NCBI GenBank assembly: GCA_027587225.1
Contig: JAPDDQ010000003.1
Coordinates: 186,001 to 250,000, forward strand
DNA: 64,000 nt
Origin: Solirubrobacter taibaiensis
GTDB taxonomy: Bacteria; Actinomycetota; Thermoleophilia; Solirubrobacterales; Solirubrobacteraceae
Direction: 5' to 3'
The notes below the pieces were generated by a model. It was not told where the DNA came from. It made no database searches and saw nothing but the letters and a program-made list of their open reading frames with translations. Every line of letters starts with the position of its first letter. Position 1 is the first letter of the stretch. Below are positions 8,826 to 17,342 of this stretch, one piece after another. The translations under genes and the position numbers were made by a program.

Positions 8826-11800
8826 TTACGGGGTGGTCGTCGCCAGCGTGAACGTCAGCGTCTTGCTGTAGGTGCCGGCCCGGAGCGGGTCGGTCGCGAT
8901 GATCGACTGCTTGACCGTGATCGGCACGTCCTCGATCGAGGTCGGGCCGGTCCAGCTCTTGAGCAGCAGCGCCGTGGCGCTGACGGGACTGAACGTCCCG
9001 CCTGCCGCGCTGACCTCCAGCGGCCGCGGCAGCGCCACGGAGCCGTTGACCATGCGGCCGGCGTTGGCGGCCGCGCGATCGGCGACCGACAGCGTCGCGT
9101 CGCCCGTGGTCGCGGTCACCCGCGCCGAGGTCGTCGCCGTGTAGTCCCGCGTGACGCCCGGGGTGAACGCGCCGAGCGACGTCGGAGCGGAGAGCGTCAG
9201 GCCCAGCACGGTCGGAACCGTGGCCGTCACGTTCCCGTCCACCTCGACCGGGTGGATGATGCTGAACGCGATCGTCTTGATCGCGCTGGTGTTGTTGGCC
9301 TTGTCGACCGCGCGGTACTCGACCACGTGGTTGCCCTCGGCGGTGATCTGGGCCGTCGCGTTCGCGTTCGTCCCGTCGACGGCGAGCTTGGTCCACTCGC
9401 CCGCGACGCCGTTGGTCGTGGTGCGGTACTCGATGTTCGCCAGGCCGGAGACCGGGTTGGCGTCACCGGTGTCGGTGGCGCTGAACTTCACGTTCACCGG
9501 GCCGGGGTAGGCGCGGCCCTCGCCCGGCACGGCCGGGTCGAGCGTCGCCGACGCGGTCGGCGCCGAAGCCTCGTCGTAGACGTTGAAGGAGACCTTCACG
9601 ATCTGCGTCGGGACGGCGTTGTTGTTGCGGCAGCAGCCGACGGCGTAGCGCGACATGTACAGCGCGCCGTCGCCACCGAACTGCGTGCCGATGACCAGGC
9701 TGTTGAGGTTGGCGTTGTCGGTGCCGGCCGCGTTGTAGGGCAGCCAGTCGTTGACACGCAGCATCTCGTTGTTGTCCTGGCGCAGGCGGACTTCCTTCCA
9801 GAAGCCGTCGGCGGCACCACGGTTGTTGATCAGCCAGGAGCCGTCGTAGTAGCGCGGGAAGGCGCCGGCGGTCGCCGTGGAGGCGTCGTAGCGGTAGATC
9901 GGGCCGGCGATGGGTTGCATGCCGCCGCGCGTGAGGTCACCGAAGTCCGCTGTGCGGGACTGACCTTCGGTGGCGGTGGGGTACTTCTTCCAGATCGTGG
10001 CCGGGGTCGGCTTGGGGACCTGGTGGCGGCCCTGGAACGTCGCCGGGTTCGGCGTCTGGCCCTCGGGCGCGTAGTTGATGTCGGACGGGATCTGCTCCTG
10101 CGAGCAGTCGTACTTCTCGCCCGTGGTGGTCGCCGTGGCGTAGTTCCAGCGCGTCGCGGTGTTCGCGGGCGAGTTGTCACCGGCGCAGAACGGCCAGCCG
10201 TGGTTGCCCGGCTTGTTGAGCAGGTTCCACTCGCACACGCCCGCGAAGCCGCGGTCGGCACGGTCCACGGTGACGTCGTTGCAGTACTCGCCGACGCCGA
10301 CGATGCCCGGGTTGGCCGGGTCGGTGTGCAGCGTGAACGGCTGGCGGAAGCCCATGGCGTAGATCTCGGGCCGCGCTGCCGTCGTGCCCACGGGGAACAG
10401 GTTGCCCGCCGGGACGTCGTAGGTCGCGCCCACGCCCGGTGCCGAATCCACCGGGATGTCGCCCATCTTCGGCGTGATGCGGAGCACCTTGCCACGCAGA
10501 TCGGCGGTGTTGGCGGACGTCTTGCGTGCGTCCCAGCGCTCGGCGGAGCGGTAGTCCATCGGCTGGTAGCCGTTGTGACCCGACGCGTTCGGTGAGACGT
10601 CGTCGCCGACGCCCAGGTACAGGTTGCCGGCCGAGTCGAAGTCCAGTCCGGCGCCACCGACGTGGCCGGGGCCGCTGTTGGTGGGACCGCCGGGGTGCCC
10701 GGCGGGCGCGCCGAAGATCTTGACCTTGGGCACGCGCAGGATCACGCGCTCGGAGCCCGGGATCACCGCCGTGCCGTCCGCGGTCAGGGTGAAGCGGCTG
10801 ATCTGGTTGTAGCCGACGACCTGGGCGGCGCCCGTGGTGGGCCAGTCCGGGTTGCGCGGCGAGTAGTACACGAAGAGGTTGCGCTTGCTCGCGTCGGTCA
10901 GGTCGAAGCCCGGCTGCAGCGACATGCCGAGCACGCCGTCCTCGGACAACCCGTGATCCGCGCGGGTCAGGATCGAGCCGACCGTCGTCTTGTTGTTCGG
11001 CGGACCCTTCGGGTCGTACATCTTGATGTAGCCCGTCGATTCGACGCCGACCGGCGCGCCGATCTCCGACCAGTAGACCTTGCCGTCCTTCGCCACGTCG
11101 ATCCCGATCGGGTTCATCGCGTCCGAGACGAGCACCTGGCGGGAGAAGCTCGACCACACGGTGCCCGAGCAGTCGGACTTGCGACCCTCGCCGGCGACCC
11201 AGCGGATGCCGCCGACCATCATCTTCACCATGTTGTTGTCGCCACCGTTCTCGGTGTACCGGACGCCGTTGTGGCCCATACCGGTAATCCAGGTGCGACC
11301 GTCACGGTACGCGCGGGCGACGGACGTGCCGTCGTTCACATTCGCACCGTCGTAGAGCTTGCAGTACGTGATCGGGTGATCCTGCCCGCGCGCATTGACG
11401 CCCGGGTTGTACGTGCGCTCATCGTACGTCGCGAGCACGTGGTGACCGCCCCGCACGTTGACGAGATAGTTGTAGTGCTCGTCGCCGAGCTGCCACGTGT
11501 CAGGCAGATCTCGCGTCGAGAGGTGATTGTTGTCCGCCGTCTCGACCGTCGCCAGGTTGACGGTGGTGCTGTTGGCCGAGTGTCCGGGCATCGTCGTCCC
11601 GACGACGGAGTTCGGGCTGCCGTCCCACCAGTCCCACACCGAACGGCCCGCGCCGGCGTCCGTGGCGTTGTGGATCGCGGCGATGCCGCCGCCGTTCTGC
11701 ACGAACCCGATCAACGCTTCCTTCTGCGCGTCCAGGTCCAGCAGCGGGCCCGGGTTGCCCGCGTTCCACGACCACGACATGTTCAAGAACACGATGCCGT

Positions 11801-12131
11801 CGTAACGCGCGAGATTCGCGGACGTGAAGATGCGCGGGTTCTTCTCGGCGTTGTTGCAGTTGTTGGCCCCGGTGCCGCGGCCGCTGCAGTCCTCCCAGTC
11901 GATCGTGTACCCGAGCGCCTCGAGCTTGGACTGGATAACCGGCCGGCCGTTGTTGATGCCGTCGGTATGGCGGAACCCGGTCGTGCCGGTGTAAATCATC
12001 ACCCGCTTGCCGTCGCCGGGCCCTTGGGCCTGCGCGACCGACGGAGTGATCGCCGTGATGCTCGCGAGCGCGACCGCACACGAAAGACCGGCACGCCGAA
12101 GCCGCGCGCCGGAAGCACGTCGTCTGACCAT
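8826..12131 (-). CDS. Secreted ThuA domain-PQQ sugar dehydrogenase fusion
   Basis: An 1101-residue exported enzyme. A signal peptide (about 1-36) is followed by a ThuA/trehalose-utilisation domain (about 43-315; Gly-Phe-Arg-His motif near residue 52). Next come a glucose/sorbosone dehydrogenase-type beta-propeller (about 325-847, PQQ family), an Ig/OmpL47-like domain (about 850-958) and the C-terminal module shared with two other proteins (962-1101). The start has a strong AGGAGGAG site. The pairing suggests oxidation of a sugar or aldehyde outside the cell; the substrate is unknown. It lies downstream of a ROK repressor gene and upstream of the cupredoxin gene. Two inverted repeats lie in its 5' region. 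Confidence 0.8.
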   Translation of the reverse strand: MVRRRASGARLRRAGLSCAVALASITAITPSVAQAQGPGDGKRVMIYTGTTGFRHTDGINNGRPVIQSKLEALGYTIDWEDCSGRGTGANNCNNAEKNPRIFTSANLARYDGIVFLNMSWSWNAGNPGPLLDLDAQKEALIGFVQNGGGIAAIHNATDAGAGRSVWDWWDGSPNSVVGTTMPGHSANSTTVNLATVETADNNHLSTRDLPDTWQLGDEHYNYLVNVRGGHHVLATYDERTYNPGVNARGQDHPITYCKLYDGANVNDGTSVARAYRDGRTWITGMGHNGVRYTENGGDNNMVKMMVGGIRWVAGEGRKSDCSGTVWSSFSRQVLVSDAMNPIGIDVAKDGKVYWSEIGAPVGVESTGYIKMYDPKGPPNNKTTVGSILTRADHGLSEDGVLGMSLQPGFDLTDASKRNLFVYYSPRNPDWPTTGAAQVVGYNQISRFTLTADGTAVIPGSERVILRVPKVKIFGAPAGHPGGPTNSGPGHVGGAGLDFDSAGNLYLGVGDDVSPNASGHNGYQPMDYRSAERWDARKTSANTADLRGKVLRITPKMGDIPVDSAPGVGATYDVPAGNLFPVGTTAARPEIYAMGFRQPFTLHTDPANPGIVGVGEYCNDVTVDRADRGFAGVCEWNLLNKPGNHGWPFCAGDNSPANTATRWNYATATTTGEKYDCSQEQIPSDINYAPEGQTPNPATFQGRHQVPKPTPATIWKKYPTATEGQSRTADFGDLTRGGMQPIAGPIYRYDASTATAGAFPRYYDGSWLINNRGAADGFWKEVRLRQDNNEMLRVNDWLPYNAAGTDNANLNSLVIGTQFGGDGALYMSRYAVGCCRNNNAVPTQIVKVSFNVYDEASAPTASATLDPAVPGEGRAYPGPVNVKFSATDTGDANPVSGLANIEYRTTTNGVAGEWTKLAVDGTNANATAQITAEGNHVVEYRAVDKANNTSAIKTIAFSIIHPVEVDGNVTATVPTVLGLTLSAPTSLGAFTPGVTRDYTATTSARVTATTGDATLSVADRAAANAGRMVNGSVALPRPLEVSAAGGTFSPVSATALLLKSWTGPTSIEDVPITVKQSIIATDPLRAGTYSKTLTFTLATTTP

Positions 12132-12216
12132 CCACTCTCCTCCTGCCCAGACCCTCGTCCTGGGCGTCGTAACTACCCGACCACTTGTGTCTGTCAGGCT
12201 GCAGTTAACCTAACAG

Positions 12217-12234
12217 TTGACACACCGATGTCAA
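12217..12234. promoter_or_regulatory. Operator-like inverted repeat before ThuA gene 1
   Basis: A perfect inverted repeat TTGACA-N6-TGTCAA lies 86-103 bp upstream of the ThuA start, in an AT-richer stretch. Read on the minus strand the first arm is a consensus -35 hexamer, so a bound repressor would block it; I see no good -10 at the matching distance. The ROK regulator next door is the natural candidate ligand (inference). Confidence 0.45.
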
Positions 12235-12318
12235 TGACTTATGCAGGGAATGCGGCCATAAGATGACATGTTGTGAGACTTACCTGAAGTCGATACACAA
12301 ACCTTTACTCTGAGTGTG

Positions 12319-12343
12319 AGTTCTGTAACGCATTTACAGAACT
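12319..12343. promoter_or_regulatory. 10-bp perfect palindrome at the end of the ROK gene
   Basis: The arms AGTTCTGTAA and TTACAGAACT are perfectly complementary with a 5-nt spacer and overlap the ROK stop codon. The low GC content of the arms, rare here, and the position between ROK and ThuA suggest a repressor operator; a terminator of the ROK transcript is the alternative, though no T run follows on the minus strand. Confidence 0.5.
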
Positions 12344-13505
12344 AGCCACCCACCAGCACCTCGAGCTCGCGCGAGATCAGGGCCGTCGCGGCTCCGAGGA
12401 TCGGAGCGTGCGCGCCCAGGCTGCCGGGCACCACCCGGGCTCGGGCCGCGGCTGACGGAATCGCGTCGCGGACGATGGCGGCGTCGATCGCGTCGAAGAA
12501 CACGACGCCGGCCTCCGCCAGGTGCCCGCCGATCACGACCCGGCCAGGGTCCAAGAGGTTGATCGCCGTCGCGATCGCCGATCCGACGGCGTCGCCGGCG
12601 TCGGCGAGCAACCGCCGCACGTGACGATCGCCGTCGGACATCCAGCCGTCTTCGACCGGCGCGCGCCTGACCGTCCGCAGCTGTTGCTCGAGCACGAGCG
12701 GGCTGGTCAGGGTCTCCAGGCACCCACGACCGCCGCAGCCGCACAGCGCGCCCCGGGGATCGATCGTCAGGTGCCCGATCTCCCCGGCGATCCCGCTCGC
12801 GCCCCGATAGATGCGGTTGCCGAGGATGAGTCCAGCCCCGACGCCTGCCGACAGCCGCAGGTAGAGCAGGTCGGTGCAGCTGCGGCCCGCGCCGAAGCGA
12901 TGCTCGGCCAGTGCCGCGGCGTTCGCGTCGTTCTCGACGCTCACCGGCAGCCCCAACCGCTCACTCAGCTCCTGCGCGAGATTCACCCGCGTCCAGCGGG
13001 TCGGGCTCACGTCCTGCACGACGTGTCCCTCGTGGTCGATCGGGGCCGCGATCGCCACTCCGACGCCGAGCACGTACGCAGTGGCGCGGAGGTGACGATC
13101 CAACAACTTGCGGACGAGCATCGCGGCGTCGTCGAGCAGCGACGATGCGTCGTCGAAGTCGTGGACTGGCGCCCGGACCTGGGACAGCACGTGGCCGGCG
13201 ATGTTGAACATGCCGGCGTGGAGCTCGGTGCGGGTGATCTCCAGCCCGACCGAGGAGGCGGCGGAACCGGCGAGGAACACCCGCATCGGCGGGCGGCCGA
13301 TGTTGCGCTCGTCGGCTTCGACGCGCTGCTCCAGGAAGCCACGATCCTCCAGCATCCGCAGCGCCGCGGACACCGTGGGTCGCGAAGTGTCGGCGCGCGT
13401 TGCCAGCTCGGCGCGCGTGAGGCCCGGGTGCTGCGCCAGGGCGCGCAGGACGCGCAGCACGATCGTGCTGTCGACGCTCGGTGAGATGGCGGTGGTGTGG
13501 TGCAT
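12342..13505 (-). CDS. ROK-family transcriptional repressor
   Basis: A 387-residue NagC/XylR-type regulator. The N-terminal winged helix-turn-helix spans about residues 15-65. The sugar-kinase-like body contains the ROK zinc signature Cys-Gly-Cys-Gly-Gly-Arg-Gly-Cys (around residue 245) and the Gly-Glu-Ile-Gly-His stretch just before it. I chose the ATG at 13505 because the helix-turn-helix follows at the normal distance; the frame is open to 13556. Such proteins bind DNA and release it on binding a sugar. The ThuA-cupredoxin genes directly downstream are the likely targets. Confidence 0.8.
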   Translation of the reverse strand: MHHTTAISPSVDSTIVLRVLRALAQHPGLTRAELATRADTSRPTVSAALRMLEDRGFLEQRVEADERNIGRPPMRVFLAGSAASSVGLEITRTELHAGMFNIAGHVLSQVRAPVHDFDDASSLLDDAAMLVRKLLDRHLRATAYVLGVGVAIAAPIDHEGHVVQDVSPTRWTRVNLAQELSERLGLPVSVENDANAAALAEHRFGAGRSCTDLLYLRLSAGVGAGLILGNRIYRGASGIAGEIGHLTIDPRGALCGCGGRGCLETLTSPLVLEQQLRTVRRAPVEDGWMSDGDRHVRRLLADAGDAVGSAIATAINLLDPGRVVIGGHLAEAGVVFFDAIDAAIVRDAIPSAAARARVVPGSLGAHAPILGAATALISRELEVLVGG

Positions 13506-13636
13506 GCGTGACCCGGCTCTCGAAACGAGCGCAAGCGCAGGATCGAGGACACGCATCCGGGTTCGCGAGAGAGGCGAACGCTGTCGGTCTAGGGGGTTTG
13601 CCGCCCACGTCTGGGGGGCGGCCTTGCCCGCGGCGG

Positions 13637-14884
13637 TCAGGCCGCGTCGGCGGTCCGCCCGCTCGCGTCATCCGCCCACGCGTACGCCCGGTGCAGCAGC
13701 GGGGTGTCCGGACCGCAGATGACGAAGTCGCCGCGCTCGAAGGCCACGACCGTCTTCAGGACCTCTCCCTCGGGGCCTGCTTGTCTGACCACCGCGTCGA
13801 CGAGCCGGGAGTCGAAGGGCGTCTCACGCATGAGGTCGTCCAGCGACTGGTTGAGCAGAGCGCCGAGCAGCGAGAACAGGCCGACGGTGAATGCGCGTTC
13901 CGGGGCGACGCCGCGTTCTGGCGCGAGCAGCTCGCACATTCGCGCGCGAGCGAGTGCGGTGTTGAGGAGGACGTCGGGCGCGTCGCGGATGCCGGCGACC
14001 GCGAACAGCATCGCCATGCGCCGGATGCGGACCGTGCCCAGGAGAGACAGGGCCTGGCGCAGCGATCGGACCGGCGAGGTGGGGCTGATCGCGGCCGAGT
14101 TGGCGAAGCGCAGGAGCCGGTGGCTGAGACCGAGGTCGCGTTCGATGATCTGGACGAGCGTGTCCACGCTCGCGCCGGGGTCACTCTGGACGAGGTCGAA
14201 CAGCGTCGTCAGCTGCGCGGAAGGGAGCGCCTGGCCGGACATGAGCGTCGGCTGCTGGAAGTAGTAGCCCTGGTAGGCGTCGAACCCCAGCGCGTGGCAT
14301 CGCAGCTGTTCCTCGCGGGTCTCGACCTTCTCGGCCACGAGCGTCAGGCCGCGTGGCTTGAGCACACGGACGTGCTCCGCGAGGGCGTCGGGTGCGAGCG
14401 CGCGCAGGTCGAGTTTCACGATGTCCGCAAGCTCGAGCAGCGGTTCGAGCTCGGGGGAGTAGACGAAGTCGTCGAGCGCGAGGCGGAACCCGTCGTCGAC
14501 CAACGCGGCAAGCGCTTCGAGCAGTTGCTCATCGACCAGCTGGTCTTCGATGAGCTCGAGCACGACCCGCTGCGGCGGCAGGAACTGCGCGAGTTGCGGC
14601 ATCGCGAGCACGAACTCGCGCGTCACGTTGAGGAACGCCAGGTGCTGGCCCACGACGGCGTCCAGACCGAGATCGGCGATCGTGCTCACCAGCACGTTGG
14701 CGGTCGCCGCCAGTGGGGCGGCAGGCTCGCCGGTCGCGCTCGAGGACCGGTACAGCAGCTCGTACGCGATCACCTGGTGCTGGGCGTCGAGAATCGGCTG
14801 GCGTGCGAGCAGCACGCAGCCTGATTCGTCTGAGTGGGCGGGCGCCGAGAACGCCGGTGGGTCAGGGGTGCGTCTGGTGGGCAT
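13637..14884 (-). CDS. EAL-HDOD signalling protein (YuxH-like)
   Basis: A 415-residue protein with an EAL-type barrel (about 20-220) and a HDOD domain (about 225-395). The EAL signature is degenerate (Tyr-Glu-Leu-Leu-Tyr in place of Glu-Ala-Leu), so it probably does not hydrolyse cyclic di-GMP; such proteins are thought to act as binding or scaffold proteins. ATG 14884 is chosen for a GGGAGA site 6 bp upstream; the frame is open to 14950. It is not clearly in an operon with its neighbours. Confidence 0.8.
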   Translation of the reverse strand: MPTRRTPDPPAFSAPAHSDESGCVLLARQPILDAQHQVIAYELLYRSSSATGEPAAPLAATANVLVSTIADLGLDAVVGQHLAFLNVTREFVLAMPQLAQFLPPQRVVLELIEDQLVDEQLLEALAALVDDGFRLALDDFVYSPELEPLLELADIVKLDLRALAPDALAEHVRVLKPRGLTLVAEKVETREEQLRCHALGFDAYQGYYFQQPTLMSGQALPSAQLTTLFDLVQSDPGASVDTLVQIIERDLGLSHRLLRFANSAAISPTSPVRSLRQALSLLGTVRIRRMAMLFAVAGIRDAPDVLLNTALARARMCELLAPERGVAPERAFTVGLFSLLGALLNQSLDDLMRETPFDSRLVDAVVRQAGPEGEVLKTVVAFERGDFVICGPDTPLLHRAYAWADDASGRTADAA

Positions 14885-14979
14885 CGACGTCTCCCAGTCA
14901 TCGGCCGCCGCCCCTCGAACCTGACCCGAGACTCCAGAAAATTGCGTCAACGGCCGACTTCTCGGTCGATGGCACGCGG

Positions 14980-15864
14980 TCAGCCGGCGCGCAGATCACG
15001 CCGGATGACGTCGAGCGCGCGCACCAGGACCGGACGCTCGTCGTCGCGCCGCCAGGCGACAGCGAGCTCGACGCGGGTCGCGTCCTGCTCGAGCGGGCGG
15101 TAGACCGCGCCTTCGACGGTCATCTTGCACACCGACTCGGGGACGAGCGACACGCCGAGGCCGGCGGCGACGAAGCTGATCAGGGTGGCGGTCTCGCCGA
15201 CCTCGTGCGCGCCGATGGGCGTGAAGCCGTGCGCGGCGCACGCGTCCTCGGCGGCGTCGTGCACGACGGAGCGAAGGGGATAGGTGACGAACGGCTCGTG
15301 CTCGAGCTCCGCCAGCGGGACGGCGTCGGCGCTCGCCAGCCGGTGGGTGTGCGGCAGGACGGCCACGAGCCGCTCCGACCGGACCACCTCGGTGCACAGA
15401 TCGCGTTCGTGAACGGGCGGGCGCAGCAACCCGAGATCGAGCGAGCCGTCCAGCAGGTGCTCGATTTGGGCCGGTGTGAGCAGCTCTCCGCGCAGTTCGA
15501 GCATCACGCCCGGCAGGGCCGCGCGGACGGCGGCGGCGAGCGCGGGCAGGAGGGCGTAGGTCGACGAGCCGGTGAAGCCGATCGCGAGGCGTCCGTACTC
15601 ACCGCGCGCGGCACGTCGCGCGTCGTCGAACGCGGAGTCGGCGGCGGCGAGGATCTCGCGTCCGCGTTCGAGCATGACTTCGCCGGCGGGGGAGAGCTCC
15701 ACGCTGCGCGTGGTCCGGTACAGCAGCGGTTCGCCGAGTTCGGCCTCGAAGCGGCGGATCGCTTGCGACAGCGGCGGTTGCGCCATGTGCAGGCGGGCCG
15801 CGGCCCGGCCGAAGTGCCGCTCCTCGGCGACCGCGATGAAGTAGCGCAGGTGTCGAAGCTCCAC
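14980..15864 (-). CDS. catR: LysR-family regulator of the cat operon (CatR/BenM-like)
   Basis: A 294-residue LysR regulator: winged helix-turn-helix in residues 1-60 and an effector-binding domain from about 90. It is transcribed divergently from catBCA with 81 bp between, the classic arrangement for CatR/CatM/BenM, which activate catechol genes in response to cis,cis-muconate. A matching LysR-type site lies in the gap. Function is inferred from position and family; the symbol is by analogy. Confidence 0.75.
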   Translation of the reverse strand: MELRHLRYFIAVAEERHFGRAAARLHMAQPPLSQAIRRFEAELGEPLLYRTTRSVELSPAGEVMLERGREILAAADSAFDDARRAARGEYGRLAIGFTGSSTYALLPALAAAVRAALPGVMLELRGELLTPAQIEHLLDGSLDLGLLRPPVHERDLCTEVVRSERLVAVLPHTHRLASADAVPLAELEHEPFVTYPLRSVVHDAAEDACAAHGFTPIGAHEVGETATLISFVAAGLGVSLVPESVCKMTVEGAVYRPLEQDATRVELAVAWRRDDERPVLVRALDVIRRDLRAG

Positions 15865-15874
15865 CGCCTGATTT

Positions 15875-15889
15875 ATATCTCAGACGTAT
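15875..15889. promoter_or_regulatory. LysR-type binding site (ATAT-N7-GTAT)
   Basis: The sequence ATAT-N7-GTAT matches the BenM/CatM consensus ATAC-N7-GTAT at seven of eight positions and contains the T-N11-A core. It sits 11 bp from the regulator start and 57 bp from the catB start. A second imperfect symmetry, AATTG-N5-CAATT at 15892-15906, follows and could be the activation half-site. Confidence 0.55.
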
Positions 15890-15945
15890 CTAATTGACAC
15901 GCAATTGGTGTTGCCGAAGGCATCGCTCGAGCGTACGGTTCGTCC

Positions 15946-17046
15946 ATGGTCCGGATCACCCTCGTCGAGGCGATTCCGTTCGCCGTGCCGTACCGCCATC
16001 AACCGAGGTTCGCGTCGGGCACGGTGAGCCGGGCGGACAACGTGCTGGTGCGCGTGCACACCGATTTCGGGCTGGTCGGCCAGGCCGAGGCGCAACCGCG
16101 CCCGTACACCTACGGGGAGACGCAGGCCTCGATCGTCGACACGGTCGGTGGCGCGCTCAACGACGCGCTCGTCGGGGTGGAACCGGTGCGGAGCGAGCTG
16201 GTCGCCGCGCGCTGCGCGAGCGTGACCGGCAACTACGTCGCCCGCGGGGCGGTCGATCTCGCGGTCTGGGACCTGATCGGCAAGCTCCTGGGCGTGCCGT
16301 GCCACCGGTTGCTGGGCGGCTTCGCGGATGACGTCGCGGCGGCGCACATGGTGTCGTTGGGCGAGCCGGAGGAGATGGTCGCCGAGGCCGTGGGCGTGAG
16401 CGAGCGGCTCGGGGTCAAGACCTTCAAGGTCAAGGTGGGCCGGACCCCGGCACTGGACGTCGCGGCTGTGCGCGCGGTGCGTGAGGCGCTCCCGCACGCG
16501 GATCTGTATGTGGACGCCAACCGGGGCTGGAGCTACGAGGACGCGGTCCGCGCCGGCGACGAGCTGGTCGAGTTCGGTGTGCGCGCGATCGAGGAGCCGA
16601 TCTCGGTCGACGACCGCGCGGGCCGGCTGCGCCTGGCCGAGCGCTGGGCCGTGCCGTTGGCCGGCGACGAGAGCTGCATCAGCCTCGCGCACGTGGACCG
16701 GGCGCTGGACGAAGGCGCGGTGCGGGCGGTGAGCATCAAGACGGCGCGGACCGGCTTCACGGAGTCGCGGCGGATTCTCGACCTGTGCCTGGCGCGCAAC
16801 GTCGCCGTGGTGGTCGGCAGCCAGTACGAGGGCGCCCTCGGCGCAGCCGCGACCGTCAGCTTCGCGGCCGCGTTCGCCGCCACCGCGGGGCAGCCGGCGG
16901 AGCTCACGAACTACCTGGACCTCGCCGACGATCTCGTCGTCGCGGGCCCGGAGATCCGCGCCGGCCGCGCCGTCGTCCCGACCCTACCCGGGCTCGGGCT
17001 CGTAGTGGACGAAGATCGGCTCGACCACTACCGGCTGGATCGCTGA
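15946..17046 (+). CDS. catB: Muconate cycloisomerase-like enzyme (enolase superfamily)
   Basis: A 366-residue mandelate racemase/muconate-lactonising enzyme. Visible catalytic residues are the Lys161-x-Lys163 pair, metal ligands Asp190, Glu216 and Asp241, and a second-side Lys265. In the catechol branch of the beta-ketoadipate pathway it converts cis,cis-muconate to muconolactone; the following catC and catA genes support that substrate. Its stop overlaps the catC start (ATGA form). Other enolase-superfamily activities cannot be excluded from sequence alone. Confidence 0.8.
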   Translation: MVRITLVEAIPFAVPYRHQPRFASGTVSRADNVLVRVHTDFGLVGQAEAQPRPYTYGETQASIVDTVGGALNDALVGVEPVRSELVAARCASVTGNYVARGAVDLAVWDLIGKLLGVPCHRLLGGFADDVAAAHMVSLGEPEEMVAEAVGVSERLGVKTFKVKVGRTPALDVAAVRAVREALPHADLYVDANRGWSYEDAVRAGDELVEFGVRAIEEPISVDDRAGRLRLAERWAVPLAGDESCISLAHVDRALDEGAVRAVSIKTARTGFTESRRILDLCLARNVAVVVGSQYEGALGAAATVSFAAAFAATAGQPAELTNYLDLADDLVVAGPEIRAGRAVVPTLPGLGLVVDEDRLDHYRLDR

Positions 17047-17342
17047 TGCTGTTCCTGGCCGAGATGGAGGTGCGCCTGCCGCCGGACATGCCGGCCGAGC
17101 AGCTGGAGGACCTCAAGGCGCGCGAGCGCGAGTACTCGCAGGCGGCCCAGCGCGACGGGCGCTGGCCACACCTGTGGCGGGTCGCCGGGCGCTACGCGAA
17201 CGTGAGCGTGCTCGACGTGGAGTCCAACGACGCGCTGCACGAACTGCTCAGCGGCCTGCCGCTGTTCCCGTACCTGGACATCCGCGTCACCCCGCTGGCG
17301 CAGCACCCGAACGTCGTCAATCGAGGAGAGAGCGATGCCTGA
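17046..17342 (+). CDS. catC: Muconolactone Delta-isomerase
   Basis: A 98-residue protein of the usual CatC size. It begins Met-Leu-Phe-Leu with the typical strand and contains the conserved Glu-Tyr region (about 30) and a Trp-Arg-Val stretch near 45. It isomerises muconolactone to beta-ketoadipate enol-lactone in the cytoplasm. The ATG overlaps the catB stop (ATGA) and the end overlaps the catA start by 8 bp. Confidence 0.88.
   Translation: MLFLAEMEVRLPPDMPAEQLEDLKAREREYSQAAQRDGRWPHLWRVAGRYANVSVLDVESNDALHELLSGLPLFPYLDIRVTPLAQHPNVVNRGESDA

Noticed and set aside
8490..10595. A 701-codon plus-strand frame inside ThuA gene 1
   Set aside because: Arg/Val-rich shadow with no domain; the minus strand encodes the clear ThuA-dehydrogenase.
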